Positions 12,451 to 22,447 of a DNA stretch of 64,000 nucleotides are shown piece after piece. The stretch is from Cyathus striatus. Taxonomy: Eukaryota > Basidiomycota > Agaricomycetes > Agaricales > Nidulariaceae. The notes below the pieces were generated by a model. The model ran no database searches. It was not told where the DNA came from and saw only the letters and a list, made by a program, of their open reading frames with translations. Every line of letters begins with the position of its first letter. The stretch's first letter is position 1. Where the stretch lies: assembly GCA_025738555.1 (NCBI GenBank), contig JAOVFP010000022.1, forward strand, positions 2,046,001-2,110,000, read 5' to 3'. Both the position numbers and the translations under genes were made by a program.

Positions 12451-12926
12451 TAGTTCGGGGTGGCGATTCGTAGTACTGGTTCGGATAGGAATCGTTCTTT
12501 GAGCGTTTCAAATGCTGTTTGACATTCTGGGGTCCATTCAAAAGGTTTGTCTTTCTTGGTTAAGGCGTTAAGTGAGACGGCAATTTTTCCAAATCCTTCG
12601 ATGAATTTCCTATAAAAGTTAGCGAATCCCATGAGTGATCGAACATCTTTGAGTTTGGTCGGGATCGGCCAGTCGCGGATTCCTGCGACTTTAATGGGGT
12701 CCATGGCGAGTTCATTGGGTCGAATGATGAGTCCTAAAAAGTCTACTTCTTGAGTTTCGAATCGGCACTTCTTTGGTTTGGCGTAGAGATCATGCTTTCT
12801 GAGGATGTCCAGAGCTTGTTTCGTGATTTGTTCCAGTTCTTCGATTGATTCTCCTAACAAGAGCATGTCGTTGATATAGACGATTGCAAGTCCTGCTTCT
12901 ATTAAGTCTTTGAAGATGTCGTTCAT
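12183..12926 (-). CDS. Gypsy-1 reverse transcriptase, second half, YIND active site
   Basis: This 247-residue stretch starts just after an in-frame TGA (MNDIFKDL follows the stop) and covers the RT palm and thumb. The catalytic box reads YINDMLLL where active RTs have YxDD, so one of the two metal-binding aspartates is Asn. It continues with KCRFETQEVDFLGLII and MGFANFYRKFI, typical Ty3 RT blocks. The RT frame is lost at about 12450. This copy is predicted to be catalytically dead. Confidence 0.85.
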   Translation of the reverse strand: MNDIFKDLIEAGLAIVYINDMLLLGESIEELEQITKQALDILRKHDLYAKPKKCRFETQEVDFLGLIIRPNELAMDPIKVAGIRDWPIPTKLKDVRSLMGFANFYRKFIEGFGKIAVSLNALTKKDKPFEWTPECQTAFETLKERFLSEPVLRIATPNYPSNSKRMPPNMHVEQYSIRKDLMENYTLVVSLPTHLQKQNATTKSTTENSSELYADSKNGNIFLSEHPTRSSFGPIIAISDIGENPKI

Positions 12927-12929
12927 GAA

Positions 12930-13380
12930 TCATTGAAAGGTTGCCGGGGAGTTGCATAATCCGAAGAACATAACTTTCGGGATGAAAGTTCCTCTATTAG
13001 TTTTGAAGGCCGCTCGTTGTTCATGACCGGGGTGGATTCGAATGTTGTTGTAGGCACCGTCAATGTCTAATTTGGTAAAGAATTTCTTTCCGGCTAGTCT
13101 TTGGATGAGATCGGGCATCAAAGGTAACGGGTAGTTGTCGCGAATGGTATATTCGTTGATTGGTCGATAGTCTTGGCAGGGTCGTAAGGCGTCTTTGTCA
13201 TCCTTCTTCGGTACGAAGAAGAAGGAAGAAGTGTATGGGGATTGCCCTTTTTCAATGAACTTCTTTTCTTCCATGTCTTTGAGCCAGATATTGAGAGCTT
13301 CTTGTTGTTTCCCATGGAGTGGGTATACCTTGCAATCGATTTGGTCAGGGGTGTCCGGTTTGAAATCTATTTTGTGGTTG
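12930..13380 (-). pseudogene. Gypsy-1 reverse transcriptase, first half
   Basis: The frame encodes SSFFFVPKKDDKDALRPCQD, then FTKLDIDGAYNNIRIHPG and MFFGLCNSPATFQ, the conserved RT fingers and palm blocks. It ends in TGA (12930-12932) where an Arg codon is usual in TFQR, and joins the preceding frame through another TGA near 13386. Confidence 0.85.
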
Positions 13381-13385
13381 TAAGA

Positions 13386-13877
13386 TCAGTGTGGTGGTAA
13401 TTTCGAAACGGGTCGTGATCCGAATACATTGAGATATTCGTGAAATTTGTCCGGGATCATTTCCTCTGTTGTTTTCTTGGGTTCATCCTTTTGTCCGTAA
13501 GATAGTTGTTGAGATATAGTTAGTTTCCGTATAAATTCTTCATCTGGTGGTTCATCTGGTGGGATTGGTTCTGGTTCTTCATCTCGTAGATAGTTGATGA
13601 GGAGTTCATAGGCGTCCGTTTCGAGGTATTCAATTGGTTCGTTGTCTTCTTCCGAATCTGGTACTAGATCGGGTAGATCGGAATCTTCTTGGCGGTAGAT
13701 GTCCTGTATGATGGCGGCAATTCGGGTAAAGTCCATTTCTAGTGGATTTTCAAATAAGTCATATATGTTGGCCGGGATTGGTGCGTGGTTTTCTCTGTTG
13801 TATTCAACATAATCTCGGAAGTTAAGCTTTTCCATTTCCTGAGTTAGTTCATTGACGTTGTCGTTATTGATGTTCAT
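13386..13877 (-). CDS. Gypsy-1 pol linker segment between protease and RT
   Basis: A 163-residue acidic stretch (many Asp, Glu and Pro) ending in KFHEYLNVFG, a block that typically precedes the Ty3 RT domain. It is separated from the protease frame by a TAG at 13916 and from RT by a TGA. Confidence 0.6.
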   Translation of the reverse strand: MNINNDNVNELTQEMEKLNFRDYVEYNRENHAPIPANIYDLFENPLEMDFTRIAAIIQDIYRQEDSDLPDLVPDSEEDNEPIEYLETDAYELLINYLRDEEPEPIPPDEPPDEEFIRKLTISQQLSYGQKDEPKKTTEEMIPDKFHEYLNVFGSRPVSKLPPH

Positions 13878-13915
13878 TTTTCCTAAACTGTTAGTAAGAT
13901 CAGATACGGGGCTTA

Positions 13916-14743
13916 CTAGTGTGTCAGTTGAATCGTGGTGTATCCTTCGGAGTTGGGATTTGATTCTGTTTCTGTATCGGATTCTTTGAGTATGTGTGGG
14001 CTGTCTCTTGGTAATGGGTTAAAATTAAAGGTTCTCTTTTCTGGTATTTCTTCAATGGTTGGTTTCTGATTGAATACAAACCGAACAGTGGCTCCAACTG
14101 GTTTGTATGGCGGGTCGTGCATAAGCATTCTGTTTCCTGTTGTTTTTGCAAATCCGTTGCAAATCATTTTCCAGTTTTGTCGTTTTCTTCTTTCGAGTTC
14201 TTCCATATTGATGGTTTCTCCGTCTCGGATAAGTTCTACCACTTGTATGGTTAGAGCATCTGAGATAATTTCTTCTCGATTGTTTGCATTAAATCTGATG
14301 GTATTCCTCCATTTGAGGACTCCGGTTTTCCAGTTGATATCGGGGTTCGTATCCCTAAGCCAGGGGTATCCTAGAATGATATCTTCTATTCCAATGTTGA
14401 GGATGAGGAAAGTTACTCGGAACCTTCTTCCTCCTATTTCAATTTCTTGTCGGGTGATGTCGGTGATCATTCCTTGTCGATTGATTGATCCATCAACATT
14501 TCGGGCTCTTCGGGGTTCTTTGAGTTTCTCGGTTTTGAGTCGTAATTTTCGGACTATGCGCCAGTCCATAAACATTCCTCTGGCTCCGGAGTCAATGAGG
14601 GCTTCGATCGGTTCTTCACATGTGTCAAGATGAGTTGCAATACGAATAGTATTCCTTAGAATGCTAGCTACTACAGGCTCATCTATGACAGCATGTGAAA
14701 TATTGAAGGGAGAGGTAGACGTCAACTCAGCTCTCCGCATCAA
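13916..14743 (-). CDS. Gypsy-1 aspartic protease
   Basis: The 275-residue frame contains EALIDSGARGMFMD, the retropepsin active-site motif DSG(A), and a later ILGYPWLRDTNPDINW block that follows the protease in Ty3/Gypsy elements. It processes the Gag-Pol polyprotein. It has no good start of its own; its first codons overlap the gag stop, and it is in the -1 frame relative to gag at a GGGTTTT heptamer (14749-14743). Confidence 0.85.
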   Translation of the reverse strand: MMRRAELTSTSPFNISHAVIDEPVVASILRNTIRIATHLDTCEEPIEALIDSGARGMFMDWRIVRKLRLKTEKLKEPRRARNVDGSINRQGMITDITRQEIEIGGRRFRVTFLILNIGIEDIILGYPWLRDTNPDINWKTGVLKWRNTIRFNANNREEIISDALTIQVVELIRDGETINMEELERRKRQNWKMICNGFAKTTGNRMLMHDPPYKPVGATVRFVFNQKPTIEEIPEKRTFNFNPLPRDSPHILKESDTETESNPNSEGYTTIQLTH

Positions 14744-15714
14744 AAACCCAATTCATTGGCAAGTTTGGCGACTTCATCTTGGTCTTCTTTTCCGAGTGAT
14801 CGGTAGATATCTCCGATTTCTTCGTAGGCGGCTCTAACAGAGAGGTCGCGGCGATTTCCGGGGTTTCGATTGAATTTTCCTTTCTTGAGAGGACAGTTAC
14901 GAGAAACGTGTCCTGGTTTCTTGCAGTGGAAACACTTTCCTTCTTTCCTGAGTTGATCCATTTCCCTAGGGGAGAGTGGTTTATTGATAGCATCGACTCG
15001 AGTATCCATTTGGTTGGATACGGAAGGGTGATAAGGGTCTACTGATGTTCCAGAGGAGGGTCGGGCTCCGAGGTATTGAGTGAATGGAGCGGGTTTCCTT
15101 CCGAAATTGATCGGGGAAATCTTTCGGGCTTTGCCGGAATCTTCTGTTTCTTTAAATCTGAGATAGTTGCGATCGAATTTGATAGCGGCTTCCTTGTACT
15201 TGTCATAAGCGGATGGTACATCGGCCATGGTTTCTACTTTCTCTTGGAGGGGTCGGTTCAATCCTTTCTTGTATTTGCGGATTTTCTCGGTTTCAGATTC
15301 AAGACCTATCTTGGGCCAGAGGGTCTCGAATACCGCTGTATAATCCTCCGCGTTGCTATTTCCTTGAAAGAGTAGTTCGAGTTGTCGGTGTGCGATATCT
15401 GCCGAATCTCCTTCTTGGAAGGCTTTGGTTAGATCGGTTTTAAAGGTTGCCCAAGTGGGGAAGGATCCATTCGGGTGTTCGGTGTCTGTCTTTGTGTAGG
15501 TATCAAAGGCTGTGCTTTTCCATGCTCCGGCCGATCCTCCGTTCATGTAGGAAAGGGCTAGGAGTACTTTCATCTTGTCTTCAGTAACTTTATTTCCTAA
15601 AATATAAAGTTCGACTTCTTGGATCCAGCTCTGGAATAGGGATCTATCTCCAGAGAAGTGGAATGGGGTCTTGAATTTGGCTTCCATCTTTCCGTTGGTT
15701 GTGGAGGTGGACAT
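14740..15714 (-). CDS. Gypsy-1 Gag with CCHC zinc knuckle
   Basis: The ATG at 15714 starts a 324-residue protein. It has the Ty3/Gypsy Gag capsid region (FHFSGDRSLFQSWIQEVELY, later FQEGDSADIAHRQLELLFQG) and a C-terminal zinc knuckle CFHCKKPGHVSRNC (CX2CX4HX4C). Gag forms the virus-like particle that packages the element RNA. This is the only major domain of Gypsy-1 with an uninterrupted frame. It ends at a TGA that overlaps the frameshift site. Confidence 0.9.
   Translation of the reverse strand: MSTSTTNGKMEAKFKTPFHFSGDRSLFQSWIQEVELYILGNKVTEDKMKVLLALSYMNGGSAGAWKSTAFDTYTKTDTEHPNGSFPTWATFKTDLTKAFQEGDSADIAHRQLELLFQGNSNAEDYTAVFETLWPKIGLESETEKIRKYKKGLNRPLQEKVETMADVPSAYDKYKEAAIKFDRNYLRFKETEDSGKARKISPINFGRKPAPFTQYLGARPSSGTSVDPYHPSVSNQMDTRVDAINKPLSPREMDQLRKEGKCFHCKKPGHVSRNCPLKKGKFNRNPGNRRDLSVRAAYEEIGDIYRSLGKEDQDEVAKLANELGF
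14743..14749 (-). promoter_or_regulatory. Predicted -1 ribosomal frameshift site, gag to pro
   Basis: The gag frame reads TTG GGT TTT TGA, giving the heptamer G GGT TTT (X XXY YYZ form) directly before the gag stop. A -1 slip moves translation into the open protease frame (GGG TTT TTG ATG). The same heptamer stands at the same place in Gypsy-2. Confidence 0.75.
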
Positions 15715-16172
15715 GGTTCTATTTCTTCGGTGTATAAACGGCTGAACTCGTACGAGTTGATTTGCTAAGGTTGGCGCGCGTGGTGGTGCGAACGGGTTTC
15801 TGATGTCTTCGGGGGATTCTTGTGATACGTCTAGTGGGTCGCTTCCTTCTAAATTGAATGGGAAAATCCGGATACAGCGCTGGGTGGTTCTTCTGCAAAA
15901 GTTGGTGATTCGAAGATAGGCGATGTGGAGCCTATTGGGGTGTCTGGGGGTGCAGTGGCTGGGCTTGTTGGTAATTCTGTGACTAATTGTCCTGGGTACG
16001 CTTGTTCTTGCGCGGGGCTTTCTGGTGTGTCGTAGTTCTGTAGTGGTCTAGGTTCTCTGTATTCTTCTGAATGTGATGAATCAGTTCCTGGGTCTGATTC
16101 GTTCTGTGACGTGTTGGTGGTGGTGGGGCGAATCGATTAAGTAATCGTCGCCAATTTGGTAGCTTGATCTTT
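15715..16172 (-). other. Gypsy-1 untranslated leader with self-priming PBS
   Basis: This 458-bp leader lies between the 5' LTR and gag. The bases right after the LTR read AAAGATCAAGCTACC on the minus strand. The 11-mer AAGATCAAGCT is complementary to AGCTTGATCTT inside the same LTR (plus 16430-16440), about 27 nt downstream of a TATAAATA box. That fits a self-primed (Tf1/sushi-type) primer-binding site rather than a tRNA site. Confidence 0.6.
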
Positions 16173-16776
16173 TGTTACGATCCGAGCTGGTCTCGTGATG
16201 TCTTCTTGGTCTTGTGATATAATGATCACGTGACTTGTCACTACACTCGTAAGTCGTATGATGAAGTCGAAGTCTAAACAGTTATAACGTAAGTTATACA
16301 CTAATGGACTTAGCGGCGTCTTCACAGTAACACTTGAAGAGCGGATATGAAGTAGCGGTGTTCTGGGTCTGAGGGGTTCTCAAAGAGGATAGAGGGGATT
16401 AGCCAGCTATATTGGACGATAGCTAAACTAAGATCAAGCTGAAGAAGCTTGATCGGAATACATGTGCTATTTATACAAAAGAAGCGTGGTCCGTGCGAGT
16501 AAAGAAGTGTAGCTATAAATAGGTCCATGACTTGTCATGACTCGACAGAGGTCTATAAATAGAATGCGCAGTAATGCGCAGCAGTATCAGTAAGCAAGTC
16601 CGAGGAAATAAGAGAAGTCTGTGCTCGTAGTATGACAAACCAGAGGAGCGGGGTCGGGGATGATGAGTAAGTGTGTAGTTATAAATAGAAAGGGATCAGT
16701 AAGCAGAAAGATATAAATAGAAGAGTCACGTGAAAAAGAGAGGCTCTGGTGGGGTTGAGATGGAAAAAGTGTAACA
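16173..16776 (-). repeat. Gypsy-1 5' LTR with promoter
   Basis: 604-bp direct repeat of 8419-9022 differing at a limited number of sites, mostly transitions. On the minus strand it contains a TATAAATA box (about 16477-16468) and, downstream, the probable transcript start region AGCTTGATCTT. Confidence 0.9.
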
Positions 16777-16786
16777 TGCCAACAAA

Positions 16787-18331
16787 ACCTGAAAGGAACT
16801 TGAGTTGATGTTGGCTCAATCTTCATTCTTGGTACAAATACAGTGGATCCCTTCTTCTCTCCAGTCAATAATCAGACTTCTATCACTCGGTTCTGCATTT
16901 GTGTAACAATTCCATGGCTGCCATTGCATACTCCATCAAGTACACTCAAGTTTCGAAGTACCATTACTGGACATCCTATCTTCAATTCCAATTGAGCCAA
17001 TGGTAATCCTGAGCAGTAATTGTGTTAAGATATTCCACAGGGTAAAGAAGATCTCCTCCTCCTCCATTATTTTCTGGAAGACTATCTGCACTGTGCAATA
17101 TTGATACTTCACCTGGAAATGTAGATAGAATCTTCTTATTCAGAATATCCACATCATCATTGCAACTTGAAAGAATTGTTCTCTCTGCATAATATTCATC
17201 TGGCTTAGCTTCTGCTGAATCAAGTCCAGGATAGATTGTTGAAATTAATGAATCCACAGTATTGGAAGGGCACTTGAAATAGTCTGGAAGTTGGATATCA
17301 TCTCCAGTTGTGTGCAGGCCCTTACCAACATCCAGCTGCCACAGAGCAAATTCATGTTCAGATGGGTCATTCACATTCAAGCGCATATTTTGTTGCAGGT
17401 GAATGACTGAAATGTGATGCCACAGTGCAGATCTCTGAAGACATGCTCCCACCACTTGAGGTCGGCTTCCATGTACCACCACTGGAAGAATTTGCTGAAA
17501 GTCTCCCCCAAAGATGACAGTCAATCCCCCAAAAGGTCGATTATCTCCACGCAGATCTTTGAAAGTTCAACTCACTGCCTCATGAATATGTCGATGTTGC
17601 ATAGGTGCCTCATCCCATATTACAGCATCTGCTCTCTGTATCAGCTGAGCAAGATCAGAGTTCTTTGCTATACTGCACATTGATGATTCATGAATATCAA
17701 TGGGAATCTTGAAAACAGAGTGAGCAGTTCGGCCTCCCACTATAAGGAGAGCAGCAATTCCTGATGATGCTACAACAATCACTAACTTTCCCTCCCCCCA
17801 AAGGTAATAGCATAGTGTGTTGTACACATAGGTCTTTCCTGTTCCTCCAGCACCATGCAGAAAGAAGATTTCTCCAGATTTTATCTGAATAGCTTCCACT
17901 ATATGATCAAAGGCAGCACACTGGTCCTCATTCAATGTTGGAAGTCTTGCTTGAGCCAAAGCTTGTTGTTCTGCTTCATTGTATGCATCATACAATGCAA
18001 TCAATGGATTGTTGTTATTCCTGATGTTGAAATTCTGTTCCAGTACAGTCCAGTTTCCAGTCACCTGTGGGAATTTTTCCCATGTTGATAGAGTCTTTCC
18101 AGAACTGATTAAAATTTTATTAATTAGATAGAGGCCATAATCATAGATATCATGTTCTGTGGCCTCTGGCATTTCAAATTGAGTTTGGATGGTGTGGTGG
18201 AGATCATCACAAATATCATTCTTAAACTGATTCCAGAGAGCCATATAATCTGAAGGTCCACAGTCTCGAATAATGGTGACAAATAGACTACAAAGCTGAT
18301 GGCCAGTTTTCATCTGAGCTGCATCTTGCAA
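16787..18331 (-). pseudogene. Helitron-1 Pif1-type helicase, truncated
   Basis: The minus strand encodes Walker A (HGAGGTGKTYVYN), Walker B (VIWDEAPMQHRH) and a FGGDFQQILPVV block, matching Helitron Pif1-family helicases (SF1B, unwinding the strand peeled off during rolling-circle transposition). A TGA at 17567-17569 replaces the Arg codon in the AVSR-TFKDL block seen in Helitron-2. Reading continues in the same family to about 16787, where the C-terminal QGQS-containing region present in Helitron-2 has been lost. Confidence 0.85.
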
Positions 18332-18337
18332 ACACTC

Positions 18338-20981
18338 TCACCATTCACCATCATCCTGTAGAAGACCTTTTGCCAAACATGCCTCTTGAAAGGTTGGATA
18401 TTCAACTCCATCAACAGTGCACAAGTGAGCAAATGATGTGGCACCCCTGACTACTGTAAGCAAGGTGTGCAAGTAAAATCATTCTCCAGCATTTGGATGA
18501 ACAAAATAAGTGCGTCCAATGGCAAAGCCCCTCTGCCAAGGAGTCCATTTGCATGTCTCCTTATTCCACACAAATGTATTAGGCATGTCCTGATATAAAA
18601 CTTCATGTGCTTCTGGATGTTCAATATTGGCCTTAAAGTAAGCAGTGAGAGTGGAGTCCCTATTAGCAGCTTGCTCAACAGTATCTTGCAAATTAGCATC
18701 ATTTGGATCAAATGTAATAGATTGCTGATTTGGAAGATGAATGGCCAGGTGAACAACATTTGGAACTTCATCATGCAAAGTAAAGGCAAACAATCTCCAA
18801 ACAGCTTCACAGGCAGAGACATAGTGTGCATCCAAATGTTTTGTGACCTCATTCTGTTCTCCTGAAAACTCCACAGTGGCACGATCATGACCTTTGTACA
18901 CATATTTGTAAATGTATTTGAGAGCTTTAATTGAAGCAATGGATTCAACATTGATGTGACACTGGTACTTCCATGAGAGATATCGATTGTATGCAACCAC
19001 CCAGCAGTTATTCACCACCTTGCCCTTTTTAGTTTTGGGTTCATAGTGTGTAATCTCCCTTCTTTTCAATACTGAATAGGAATCATCTGTTATGATGGTA
19101 TCATTGTGATAGGGTTTTGGGAACCCTTTAGAGCACTTGCCATCTTTCATGCATGACTCATTAGTGCCTGGACCACAGGGTGTGTGGATCATAGTTCTCA
19201 TGATCAAATCATATAGCTCTGGTTCAGTCTCTGGATCAGGAAGTTCAGCACTGATCATACTGTCAATATCTTCTGGAGTGCACAACTTGTCCTCAGGAGT
19301 CAGAAAAACAATCATATGCATATGGGGTAATCCATGCTTCTGGAATTCAATAGTGTGAACATGTGCAACACAACGGCCAAAAATTCCCTCCTTGTAAATA
19401 TCACGGATAATTTGCTGCTGCATTTGACGAAAGACCCTGACAACAATATCAGGCCGATCATTAGGCTGCAATCCTTCAGGTAAGGCACTTTTAACATCCT
19501 TATGATTAGGATCCATAGTAACTGTGATAAAGAGATCTGCAGATTTAAAGAAGCGATTAACAGCCAAAGCATCCTGACAGTTCTGAAGCATGTATCGGGT
19601 ACTGCCAGGAAAATTGGAAGGAATGATCACTCTTTGCCCAACTGTACTCCCTTCCACATTAGGATTAGCCAGAATAGCATCTGCCAATCCCTGGTAAGTT
19701 TCAGCACGAATTTCACTTTGATGGTCCTCAATCCACCGCAAGCGACACTGCTCAAGACATGCCCAAGTATCCACAATGTACTCTTGGAAAAGCTTTCTTG
19801 TCATAAATTGATGAAGTGCCTGTCCAACTCGTGGATGTATGTAGTAGCGAAAGTGTTCAGCTTGTGAAATATGTTCACGCTTCTTTGTTGTTGGTGCATC
19901 TTCTTCCTCTCCTGGTGCCCTATTGGGCAAACGATCCACATTATCCACCCATGCCACACCAAAGTAGGGAATTTTAGGGTACCAACCAAGTTGACCATGT
20001 GGCCACATGATTGGATAATGGAATGACCAATATATTGGATTTACTTCACTAATCCGTGTTAGTGTTCCATCAAGGCAGTACAAAATAATCTCCCGAGGTC
20101 CTTCCACCTGATCACCATCTCCAGGAAGAATAGCTGCAATCTCATCTGCAGCTGGAACATTATATCAATGTTGATCAGCATTTGGATTAAATTGAATAGA
20201 AATGTGGCAGTTTTGATTAGGTTCCATATTGCGAGTGTGCCGATATGCCTGTTGATACAATTGCACTCCAGGATGATGATGATAAAGTACATCTTCAATT
20301 ATTCTCAAGACAGCAGGATCCATGTCATTATTTGCTTCATGAGCATTCATTCAATCATTAATTCGATCATCAATTGAAGGTAATTGTGCTCCATCATGAA
20401 TGTAAAGCTGAGCAAATTTTTTGGGTTCACCTTTGTGAGGTAGAAGTGATCCAGCATAATGTGACACTCAGCCTCCAATTTTGAAAACATATGGGCCTCC
20501 TCCATGAATTGAAAGATTCTTATCATAACCCATAGAGGTCATGGCAAATGCATTGTTGTAGTTCCTAATTCCAGTTTGGAAATCTTTATGACCATCCTTA
20601 GCAAGCAGCTGAGTCAACTCAATTGGTGATGGTCCCCAATGTGGAAGTCTAACCCTCCCACCTAAACAGCAACCCCCAAATTTTGGGAATAGTATGGTTG
20701 ATGAAGTTAAGCATTCAGCTTTCCAATGTAAAGCATCACATTCTGGACAGACATCAGTGAATGGGCCAAGTGTGAATTTTGGCCAAGCAGGATTAAATGG
20801 TCGCCGACCAATAGGAATCTGGGGAGGTGGTGGTGGTGGTGGTGGTGGTGGTGGAATTGGAGGTGGATGAAAAACTATTGGATGCTGCCATTGGAGAACT
20901 ATAGGATCTCCCATGGGAGGCTCCATTATAGGAGGCTATGACATGTCTTAGTACAAAAAGTATTAGAATAATATTGTACAC
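18338..20981 (-). pseudogene. Helitron-1 Rep (HUH nuclease) region
   Basis: Helitron Rep blocks are clear: HFRYYIHPRVGQALHQFMT, IQ..IIRDIYKEGIFG, the HUH motif in KHGLPHMHMIVF, and the two-tyrosine segment KYIYKYVYKGHDRATVEF. This domain nicks and joins single-stranded DNA in rolling-circle transposition. In-frame TGAs stand at 18338-18340, 18479-18481, 20165-20167, 20351-20353 and 20468-20470. Where Helitron-2 can be aligned, some of these positions are Arg (AGER-FYL, GEWR-ECL, GGR-VTH). The N-terminus begins with a Pro-rich run near 20926 after an intron. Confidence 0.85.
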
Positions 20982-20989
20982 TTACTGGA

Positions 20990-21762
20990 TGGTTTGCATG
21001 AATAAATCTAAATAGTGGAAGGGCTTGAGGAGGAGCAGGAGCAGGAGCAGGATTTTGTGGAAGAACCCGAAATAGAGGAGCAGGAGCAGGAGCAGGATTC
21101 CATTGAATATTTGGATTAACTGGAGGTGGAGGAGGGGGAGCAGGACCAATTTGTCTTACCTATAAAGAACACTTAATTTAGTCCATTAATACTTTTAAAA
21201 AGAAACTCACAGGCAGAGGATCAGGAGGTAAAATTGGAGGTATCCATTGAATATGTTGAGAGTGATTTGGAGGGTGATTTACTGCAGGATTCCATTGTAT
21301 AAAATTTGGAACAGGCCTCAATGCAGGAGGGTTAATTGGAGGATTCCATTGTATATGTGGAGCAGCAGGAGGAGGTGCAGCCACATGAGGAATATTTTGT
21401 AGCAGAGGAATATTTTCAACCTGTTGTAAATTTGGAAGGTGGTTGGGAGGGTATACTGCCTCTCCATTAATTGGAGGAATCCATTGTAAATTTTGAGGAT
21501 TATCACTTCCTTCTCTTCTCCTTCTACCTCTTCTAACAGGCTCAGGAAAAGGAAGAAGAGCAGTATGCATTGCCTGCAAATCAGGAGGAAGATATTGGTA
21601 TACAGGTTCAGGAGGCAGAGGTATACGCCTATTTTCAGGGCTCCCCAAAACACGTGCATCTCGCTCAGCCTGCTGTGCATTTATGCAAGCACGTTCAGGT
21701 GAGTTGATAGGAGTAGACCTATATATATAAAACATATTAAAACATATACCAATGCAAAACAA
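20990..21762 (-). pseudogene. Helitron-1 N-terminal Pro-rich exons
   Basis: A segment at 21762-21178 contains INAQQAERDARVLGSPENRR, matching the N-terminal ERDAR.L.TPENR block of Helitron-2, then an Arg-rich patch and repeats of the type IQWNPP. A second exon-like segment at about 21165-20990 has the same Ala-Pro/IQWNP pattern. They are probably spliced to the Rep exon. The role of this low-complexity N-terminus is unknown. Confidence 0.6.
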
Positions 21763-21833
21763 TAATTACTTACATAGAAACCTCAAAATATATGCTATAC
21801 TGTGTTCTAAAACAGAGCAGTTATTTGGTCCAG

Positions 21834-22442
21834 TGTCATATCCATGACAATTCCTGTACCATTGGAGTCAACTCCGGGTTTACTCCGCTTTTAGTACGTT
21901 TCCTCCGGACTATGTATACTTGTTATATATTGAACTCTTCCTTACTAATGTTTACTTGTAACTGTTTACTTGTTCCTTCCCTTTAATATTACTACCTCGT
22001 TCTCCGGCCACGGCTATTTCTCCTATGACTATAATCTAGAGGCGTACTACTAGTTTACCATGTTCTACATTTCATGGAGTTTACTTAACCCTAGGATGCC
22101 ACATACCCATGGGCATTACTCCATATGCATTCGGACAAAGTAGTTTACTATATAATCTACTCCTGTAATGTAGATAGACTTCAGTTTCAAATCAACTACG
22201 TTTACACCCTTCTCCCACTTGGGCCTTGAGCCAACTCCGCTATTTTGCCACTTACTCTGCTTTGTTCTAAATACGGAACTGGAAGTCCAAGGGGCGCAAC
22301 ACACAAGTTGAAGCCAACGTTCCACTACTCCCGTACTTGTTCACTATCTCCACACACCCTACTAACGTTGTACAAGTTACTCCGCTATTAGACTATCTAC
22401 TCCGAGGTTCTTGTCCTTAGTGGAATAGAACGGGACGTGACA
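21834..22442. mobile_element. Solo LTR (609 bp) inside Helitron-1
   Basis: It begins TGTCATATCCATGACAATTC and ends GGGACGTGACA, flanked by the 5-bp duplication TCCAG (21829-21833 and 22443-22447). Helitron-2 has the uninterrupted target (GGTCCAGCTGGG near 32024). A near-identical 609-bp copy lies at 49512-50120. No internal region is present, so it is a solo LTR left by LTR-LTR recombination. The 69-residue open frame inside it occurs in both copies and is not taken as a gene. Confidence 0.9.
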
Positions 22443-22447
22443 TCCAG

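Larger units (their letters stand above)
8419..16776 (-). mobile_element. Gypsy-1, decayed chromodomain Ty3/Gypsy retrotransposon
   Basis: Two direct 604-bp LTRs (8419-9022 and 16173-16776) with TG...CA ends flank a minus-strand internal region in Ty3 order: gag, protease, reverse transcriptase, RNase H, integrase, chromodomain, then an extra ORF with zinc knuckles. The frame is broken in several places and the RT catalytic box is YIND rather than YxDD, so this copy cannot be autonomous. The flanking five bases differ (GCGAA on the left, TGCCA on the right), so no target-site duplication is seen. The right flank is Helitron helicase sequence and the left flank is the fold-back repeat. Confidence 0.92.

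Noticed and set aside
22116..22325. 69-residue minus-strand frame repeated at 49794-50003
   Set aside because: Both copies lie wholly inside the 609-bp solo LTRs, so the conservation is that of the LTR and not of a gene.
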